Of a stretch of DNA of 64,000 bases, positions 58,978 to 64,000 are shown one piece after another. A program made the translations under genes and the position numbers. Position 1 is the first letter of the stretch; every line of letters starts with the position of its first letter. The notes beneath the pieces were generated by a model. The model saw only the letters and a list, made by a program, of their open reading frames with translations. It had not been told where the DNA came from and did not search any database. Source of the DNA: Caballeronia sp. SL2Y3 (GTDB taxonomy: Bacteria; Pseudomonadota; Gammaproteobacteria; Burkholderiales; Burkholderiaceae); assembly GCF_022879575.1 (NCBI RefSeq), contig NZ_CP084260.1, positions 868,001-932,000 of the forward strand, in the 5' to 3' direction.

Positions 58978-61689
58978 ATGCGCACGATGGACCTGAACGC
59001 GCCGGCATCGCGCTTCGCGGACGAAAGCGCTGCGCTCGCCGAAGGCTTTGCGCGGCGCATGGCCGAACTGTCGCGGCGCTCGGGTGCGAGCGCGGATGCC
59101 GTCGCATGGGCCGAACGCGCGGCGCTCGCGATCAGCAGTGCGACCGCGCTCGGGCACGTCTGCATGCCGCTCGCGGCGCTCGCGCGCCGTCACGGCGGGC
59201 GACCGCGCGAGGTCCGCGAGGCGCTGCTCGCGAGCGGCGTCGCGAGCCTCGCGCGCACGCAGTCGCCCATGCACGCGGCGGATTTGCGGCCGCTCGTCAT
59301 CGACGAGGACGGCCGGCTCTATCTCGCGCGTTACTTCGACTACGAGCGGCGGCTCGCGCTTGCGCTCGTCGAGCGGGCGCAGGCCGCGCGGGTGACGGTG
59401 TCCGGGCGCGAGCTGGCGGCGCACGCCGAGCGCATCGCGCGCTATTTCGGGCCGAGCGCGGGCGATGACATCGACTGGCAACGGGTCGCGGCGCTCGTGG
59501 CGCTGGCGGGACGGCTGACCATCGTGAGCGGCGGTCCGGGCACGGGCAAGACGACGACGGTGGTCGGCGTGCTGGCCTGTCTGCTCGACGCCGATCCCAA
59601 CCTGCGCATCGCGCTTGCCGCGCCGACCGGCAAGGCCGCGCAGCGCATGCAGGAGGCGCTGATCGAGCGCGCGGACAAGCTCCCGCCCGAACTCGCGCAA
59701 CGCTTGCCGCGCACGTCGTTCACGCTGCAGCGACTGCTGGGCGTGCTGCCGGACGGCGGCTTCCGGCACCATCGGGACAATCCGCTGCCGTACGACGTTA
59801 TCGTCGTCGATGAAGCGTCGATGATCGATGTCGCGCTCGCGGCGCATCTGCTAGAAGCGGTCGCGCCGACGAGCCGGCTCGTGATGCTCGGCGACAAAGA
59901 CCAGCTTTCCGCGGTCGAAGCGGGCGCGGTCTTCGCGGAACTGAGCGCGCAGCCATCGTTCAGCCAGGGCGGCGCGCGTCGCATTGCCGAGGCGCTCGGC
60001 GTGGACTATGCGCGGTTGCGGGCGGCGTTGCCGTCGGGTTCGCCTTGGGTTTCGTCGTCAGACGACGATTCGGACAGCGAAGCGATCGGCGCGGGGCTTG
60101 TGGCGACCCAGAGCGCAGACGACGGAGACTTGTTCGCGCCGCGAGACGCGCGACGCGATGAGCAAAGTCCCGTTGCGCCGGCCGGTAGGGCTGCGGCGTT
60201 GTCGTCGGGCTCGGCTTCGGTTTCGTCATCAGCGGACGATTTGGACGGCGAAGCGATCGCGGCGGGGCGTGCGGCGACCCAGAGCGCAGACGATGGAGAC
60301 TTGTTCGCGCCGCGAGACGCGCGACGCGATGAGCAAGCTCCCGTTGCGCCGGCCGGTAAGGCTGCGGCGTTGCGCGCGGGATCGGCGTCGCGCACGCAAG
60401 CCGTTTTCGATGACGAAGGCTACGCCGACCTTTTCGCCACCATCGATACCGAGACGTATCCGGAAGACGAAGGTAGCGACGGTGCGCGGCGGAACGTGGA
60501 CGACGAGCGAATTCAGCAAAAGGCGCCGAACAAGCGCAATGAGCGGGACGAAAACGCGGGGCGCGAACGGCGGAACGAGCTTAACGAGCTTAACGAGCAA
60601 CGCGAGGGCGATCAGTCCGAGAAGCGCGACCGTCGAGTTGAGCGTGACAGGCGCGGCGAGCAAAACGCCGACAGCGAGCGTGACCGACGCAGTGAACAGG
60701 ACCGGCCCCAAGAGCACTACCGCCACAACGAGCGCAACGGCAGAAACCTGCACCACGGCCACAACAAGCATGACGAGCAAAGGAGGCGCACCGGGCCCGA
60801 CGATGCAGACCACACCGACGCCCCGCTCACCGACTGCGTCGTCTGGCTCGCGCGCAACTACCGCTTCGGGCTGGATTCGGCGATCGGCCGCTTGTCGATC
60901 GCCATCCGCGACGGCGATGCGCAAGCTGCCCTCGCCGCGCTCGATATCCGGCAATCGCCCGCGACGAGTGACGACGCAGCCGCCGTGCTTTTCGACGACG
61001 CGCACACCACGCTCTCCGAGCGCACGCTCGCGCATCTGGCAACAGGATTTGCGCCGTACGCCGACGCGCTCTCGTCCGTACTCGAGGCGCGGCGCTCGAA
61101 TTCAGTCGGCGCACAAAACGACGAAGCCCGGCTCTTTGACGCGCTGAACCGCTTTCGCCTGCTATGCGCGACGCGCAAAGGCCCGCGCGGCGTCGACGAA
61201 GTGAACGCCCGCATCGCGGCGAAAGTGCGGGAGCAGGCGGGCATTGCGCTTGCGCTCGGCGCACAATGGTTCGCCGGGCGGCCGGTGATCGTCACGCGCA
61301 ACGACTACGCGCTCGGGCTTTTCAACGGCGATATCGGCATCGCGCTGCCGGGCGCGGACGGCGCGCTGCGGGTGGCATTCCGCATGGCCGACGGCTCCTT
61401 GCGCTACGTCTCGCCCGCCGCGCTTCCGCCGCACGATACGGCGTTCGCGCTCACGGTCCACAAGTCGCAGGGATCGGAGTTCGACGAGGCGGCGCTCGTC
61501 CTGCCGGGGAGCTTTGTGCGCGTGCTGTCGCGCGAACTCGTCTACACGGCCATCACGCGGGCCAAGCGCCGGGTCGAGGTGATCGGCTCGGCGGATATCT
61601 TCGCGCAGGCGGTCGATGCGCCGACGCGCCGCGATTCCGGCCTCGCGGCGAGAATGCGGCGGTTGATGAGCGCGAGCGCCGGGGCTTGA
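58978..61689 (+). CDS. recD: Exodeoxyribonuclease V subunit alpha (RecD) with disordered insertion
   Basis: 5'-3' helicase subunit of RecBCD. Walker A GGPGTGKTTTV is at about 183-193, Walker B VVDEASMIDVAL near 275-290, then GDKDQLSAVEAG. The C-terminal motifs LTVHKSQGSEFDEAALVLP and VYTAITRAKRRVEVIG are intact. At 903 aa it is far longer than usual (about 600-700). A charged, low-complexity insertion of about 260 residues (about 350-615) lies between DYARLRAALPSG and TDCVVWLARNYRFGLDSAIG, sites that are close together in E. coli RecD. Two 57-residue repeats sit inside it. The start at 58978 (MRTMDLNAP) has GGAGG upstream; 58987 is an alternative. Confidence 0.93.
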   Translation: MRTMDLNAPASRFADESAALAEGFARRMAELSRRSGASADAVAWAERAALAISSATALGHVCMPLAALARRHGGRPREVREALLASGVASLARTQSPMHAADLRPLVIDEDGRLYLARYFDYERRLALALVERAQAARVTVSGRELAAHAERIARYFGPSAGDDIDWQRVAALVALAGRLTIVSGGPGTGKTTTVVGVLACLLDADPNLRIALAAPTGKAAQRMQEALIERADKLPPELAQRLPRTSFTLQRLLGVLPDGGFRHHRDNPLPYDVIVVDEASMIDVALAAHLLEAVAPTSRLVMLGDKDQLSAVEAGAVFAELSAQPSFSQGGARRIAEALGVDYARLRAALPSGSPWVSSSDDDSDSEAIGAGLVATQSADDGDLFAPRDARRDEQSPVAPAGRAAALSSGSASVSSSADDLDGEAIAAGRAATQSADDGDLFAPRDARRDEQAPVAPAGKAAALRAGSASRTQAVFDDEGYADLFATIDTETYPEDEGSDGARRNVDDERIQQKAPNKRNERDENAGRERRNELNELNEQREGDQSEKRDRRVERDRRGEQNADSERDRRSEQDRPQEHYRHNERNGRNLHHGHNKHDEQRRRTGPDDADHTDAPLTDCVVWLARNYRFGLDSAIGRLSIAIRDGDAQAALAALDIRQSPATSDDAAAVLFDDAHTTLSERTLAHLATGFAPYADALSSVLEARRSNSVGAQNDEARLFDALNRFRLLCATRKGPRGVDEVNARIAAKVREQAGIALALGAQWFAGRPVIVTRNDYALGLFNGDIGIALPGADGALRVAFRMADGSLRYVSPAALPPHDTAFALTVHKSQGSEFDEAALVLPGSFVRVLSRELVYTAITRAKRRVEVIGSADIFAQAVDAPTRRDSGLAARMRRLMSASAGA
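60028..60390 (+). repeat. Two 171-bp tandem repeats inside recD
   Basis: Copies start at 60028 and 60199, 171 bp (57 codons) apart; a partial third starts at 60370. The repeated peptide includes ATQSADDGDLFAPRDARRDEQ and PVAPAG. After it comes a charged stretch rich in Asn, Glu, Arg and His, with NELNELNEQ and repeated RDRR-like groups. All of it lies in the RecD insertion and stays in frame. Confidence 0.93.
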
Positions 61690-61719
61690 GGCGCGTGCCT
61701 ATTCGAAGGAGTCAAACTC

Positions 61720-62127
61720 ATGACCGATAGCTTCGCGCTCGCGCCGGGCGAGATCGAGTTGACCGCCGTGCGCGCGCAGGGAGCGGGCGGCCAGAACGTC
61801 AACAAGGTGTCGAGCGCCATTCATTTGCGCTTCGACATTCGCGCGTCGTCGCTGCCGGAGCACATCAAGGCGCGTCTGCTCGCGCTCGCCGATAGCCGCG
61901 TAACGCGCGACGGCGTCATCGTGATCAAGGCGCAGGAGCATCGCACGCAGGACATGAATCGCGCCGCAGCGCTCGCGCGGCTGGACGAACTCATTCGCAG
62001 CGTGAGCGTCACGCGCCGCAAACGCATCGCGACGAAGCCCACGCGCGCGTCGCAGGTTCGCCGTGTCGAAGGGAAAGTGAAACGCGGCGCGGTGAAAGCG
62101 GGGCGCGGACGCGTGCGGGACGAGTAA
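61720..62127 (+). CDS. arfB: Alternative ribosome-rescue factor ArfB
   Basis: Peptidyl-tRNA hydrolase of the class-I release factor type that frees ribosomes stalled on truncated mRNA. The 135-aa protein has the catalytic GGQ (residues 23-25) in AVRAQGAGGQNVNKVSSAIHLRF and a basic C-terminal tail (TRRKRIATKPTRASQVRR) that enters the empty mRNA channel. AAGGAG before the ATG supports the start. It lies 31 bp after recD and could be co-transcribed. The sequence of its last codons (GTGCGGGACGAG) recurs 108 bp downstream in a decayed repeat. Confidence 0.95.
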   Translation: MTDSFALAPGEIELTAVRAQGAGGQNVNKVSSAIHLRFDIRASSLPEHIKARLLALADSRVTRDGVIVIKAQEHRTQDMNRAAALARLDELIRSVSVTRRKRIATKPTRASQVRRVEGKVKRGAVKAGRGRVRDE

Positions 62128-62967
62128 AGCGAGGCGGAGCGCCAAAAGGCAAGCTCGATGACGGCCGCCGCCCGTGTCGTTCGAGAGAGCATCGCGAGCG
62201 GGAAGTGCTTGTTGCTTCGCGTGCGCGACGAGTAGAGCGGGAAGATGCGCCAAGCGCTCCATGACGTCCGCCGCCAGTGTCGTTTGCGCGCGCATCGTGA
62301 GCGGGACGTGCTCGTGGCTTCTAATGCGCCGGGAGAGCCGAGCGCGGATGCCGAGCCGGCATCCGCTCGACAGTTCCGGTGGCCAGCGCCGTGCCCGCGA
62401 GCATAACTCCGCATCACTTCAAGCTCACGAGCAACACGTGATCATCGGGAATGGCGGCGGCCTGCCCTGCGCCGCGAAAGCGGAGAGCGAACCCGCGCGA
62501 CTCGTTCAAACGGGCGGAAGGAACTGCGCGACACCGCCTGTCGCCGCGTTGGACCGCATCCGCTCGACGACAGGCGTCGCGGGAGCGGAGCGCGGCCTGC
62601 GCTGCGCCGCGAAAGTGAAGCGCAAACCCCCGCGACTTCATTCGAGCGGGCGGAAAGATGAGCGGGAAAACGCCTGTCGCGCGCTCGACGGCATCCGCTC
62701 AACAACGGGCGTCGCGGGAGCCGGGCGCGGATGCCGAGCCGGCATACACTCGACAACTCCACGGGGTCCTCTCGGGCGATCGCGTGGGCGTATTCGACAT
62801 TGCGACGCTCGACGCGAGCGGCGACACCGCGCAGGGAGGGCGGCCAGCGCCGTCCCCGCGCATCCTTCATCACGAGCGACACGCGTTTATCGAGAGAAGG
62901 TTAGGCCCGCACTGCGCCGCCGAAGCGAAGCGCGATGCCCCGCGACGCAGCGCAATGAGCCCGAAAA
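62113..62967. repeat. Decayed repeats related to the arfB and EamA gene ends
   Basis: About 840 bp without a supportable gene. It is built of degraded copies of nearby sequence. At 62113 and 62221 two copies, 108 bp apart, start with the arfB stop region. At about 62358-62452 a copy matches the EamA 3' end at 62998-63095 at roughly three quarters of positions, including GCCAGCGCCGTGCCCGCGAG. Related fragments appear near 62558, 62688 and 62838. A 135-bp unit starting CTGCGCCGCGAAAG is at 62467 and 62602, with a further relic at 62912. Long open frames here are accidental. Confidence 0.8.
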
Positions 62968-63906
62968 CTACCGGGCCAGCGACTTCCTCGCCCCAAACGG
63001 CATCCGCTTAACCACCCCCGTCGCCAGCGCCGTGCCCGCGAGCACGACCGCGCATCCTTCCATCATCACGAGCGACACGTGCTCGTCGAGGAAAAGCGCG
63101 CCCCACAAGATGCCGAAAAGCGGAATGACGAACGTGACCGTCATCGCGCGCGCCGGGCCGGCCGACGCCACCAGCCCGAAGTACAGGAAATACGCGATGC
63201 CCGTGCAGCACACGCCGAGCGCGATCACCGCCTCCCACGCATGCGCGGAGATCGGCGTCGCGGGCCACGTCATCGCGGCGAGCGGCGCAAGTGCGAGGGT
63301 CGCGCCGATCATGCTGCCGGCCGCGTTGGTGGTCGCGTCGACGTCCATCAGGTACTTCTTCGCGAAGTTGCCCGCCACGCCGTAGAGCGCCGATGCCGCC
63401 AGCGCCGCCGCGGCCGCCAGCAGCCCGCGCACTGGCAGCCCGGCCGCGCCCGCGTCGTGCGCGCCCGGCGTCGCGATCTGGTTCCACACGAGCAGCAGCA
63501 CGCCCGCGAAGCCGATCGCCATGCCCATGGTGCGCATCGTCGTCAGCCGGTCCTTCAGCCACACGTAGGCGACGAGCGCGCCCCAGAGCGGCGTCGTCGC
63601 GTTGATGACGGAGGTCGCGCCCGCCGACAGCGTCAGTTCCGCGAACGCGAAGAGACAGAAGGGCGCGGCCGAATTGAGAATGCCGACGACGAAAAGCGGC
63701 ACGGCGCGCTTGCGCATCGTCGAGAGCGTGTGGGCAAACGGGCGCCGCGCGAGCAGCATCGCGATGAGAAACAACGCGCCGATGCCGACGCGCACGGCCA
63801 TCAGCGGCGCGACGCCGAACTCGGCGACACCCACGCGGATGAAAAGAAACGACGCGCCCCACATGGCGGCCAGGACGACTAATTGAAACAAATTGACGAT
63901 GGACAT
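62968..63906 (-). CDS. EamA/DMT-family exporter
   Basis: Inner-membrane drug/metabolite transporter of 312 aa with ten hydrophobic segments in two EamA repeats. The first runs from VVLAAMWGASFLFIRVGV to AYVWLKDRL, the second from ALYGVAGNFAKKY to WGALFLDEHVS; both carry the usual end-of-repeat phrase. Relatives export amino acids or metabolites; the substrate here cannot be told. The ATG at 63906 begins MSIVNLFQLV. Its 3' end is the source of the decayed copies found downstream of it. The last 94 bp of the window, upstream of this gene, hold only its promoter region. Confidence 0.9.
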   Translation of the reverse strand: MSIVNLFQLVVLAAMWGASFLFIRVGVAEFGVAPLMAVRVGIGALFLIAMLLARRPFAHTLSTMRKRAVPLFVVGILNSAAPFCLFAFAELTLSAGATSVINATTPLWGALVAYVWLKDRLTTMRTMGMAIGFAGVLLLVWNQIATPGAHDAGAAGLPVRGLLAAAAALAASALYGVAGNFAKKYLMDVDATTNAAGSMIGATLALAPLAAMTWPATPISAHAWEAVIALGVCCTGIAYFLYFGLVASAGPARAMTVTFVIPLFGILWGALFLDEHVSLVMMEGCAVVLAGTALATGVVKRMPFGARKSLAR

Positions 63907-64000
63907 GACGTTGCGGACTTCTTGCCTGCTGATAAAAGTCCGCGCATGTTACACCGCGCCGCGCGCCGCGAAGCGTTTGCCGAAAGAGACCGCAAGAAGC

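Noticed and set aside
62174..63385. 403-codon open frame after arfB
   Set aside because: It runs through decayed repeats into the antisense of the EamA gene, with no ribosome site and no coherent domain.
1..64000. Mobile element or horizontally acquired island
   Set aside because: No transposase, integrase, phage gene, terminal repeats or tRNA border was found, and base composition looks uniform throughout.

Overview
The window is chromosomal DNA of a high-GC betaproteobacterium. Gene order (dnaE, LPS core genes, msbA, waaC, rng, maf, rlmH, rsfS, nadD, hemF), codon use and protein wording point to Burkholderiaceae, probably Paraburkholderia or Caballeronia. That placement is an inference from protein recognition; no search was run. 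I see no transposase, integrase, phage gene, CRISPR array, tRNA or rRNA. Almost everything is core genome.

Layout. 0-9 kb: an FtsK translocase running off the left edge (minus), a META-domain lipoprotein (minus), purT, a 56-aa lipoprotein, an MliC-like lysozyme inhibitor and an RhlE-type RNA helicase with a long leader. 9-23 kb: gluQ and trhO (minus), dnaE, then an LPS-core block (three glycosyltransferases, the O-antigen ligase, the msbA flippase and waaC). 21.7-29.8 kb (minus): hemF-nadD-rsfS-rlmH-maf-rng in operon order, preceded by upp, yebC and purD. 30-33 kb: a plus-strand run of an atypical SDR, mgsA, a quinone oxidoreductase and a KdpE-like response regulator. 33-43 kb (minus): an NAD(P)-binding protein, the mdtABC-type RND efflux operon and an IclR regulator. 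43-51 kb: a candidate sRNA, small membrane proteins and lipoproteins, an MscS-family channel, a thiol dioxygenase divergent from an Lrp/DecR-type regulator, and a FUSC transporter. 51-62 kb: recC-recB-recD-arfB. 62-64 kb: a field of decayed repeats and an EamA exporter (minus).

The most unusual structure is at the recB-recD boundary. Instead of one overlapping ATGA junction, the junction is repeated in tandem as units of about 86 bp. Each unit keeps a GGAGG ribosome site, an ATG resembling the recD start, and a tail resembling the recB end. The result is an unbroken chain of small overlapping ORFs between recB and recD. Related repeat-driven oddities occur nearby: four 54-residue repeats in the FtsK linker, a disordered insertion of about 260 residues with 57-residue repeats inside RecD, decayed copies of the EamA 3' end after arfB, and low-complexity insertions in MdtC and the FUSC protein. 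Two orphan intrinsic terminators suggest unannotated small RNAs, the stronger one at about 42974-43108.
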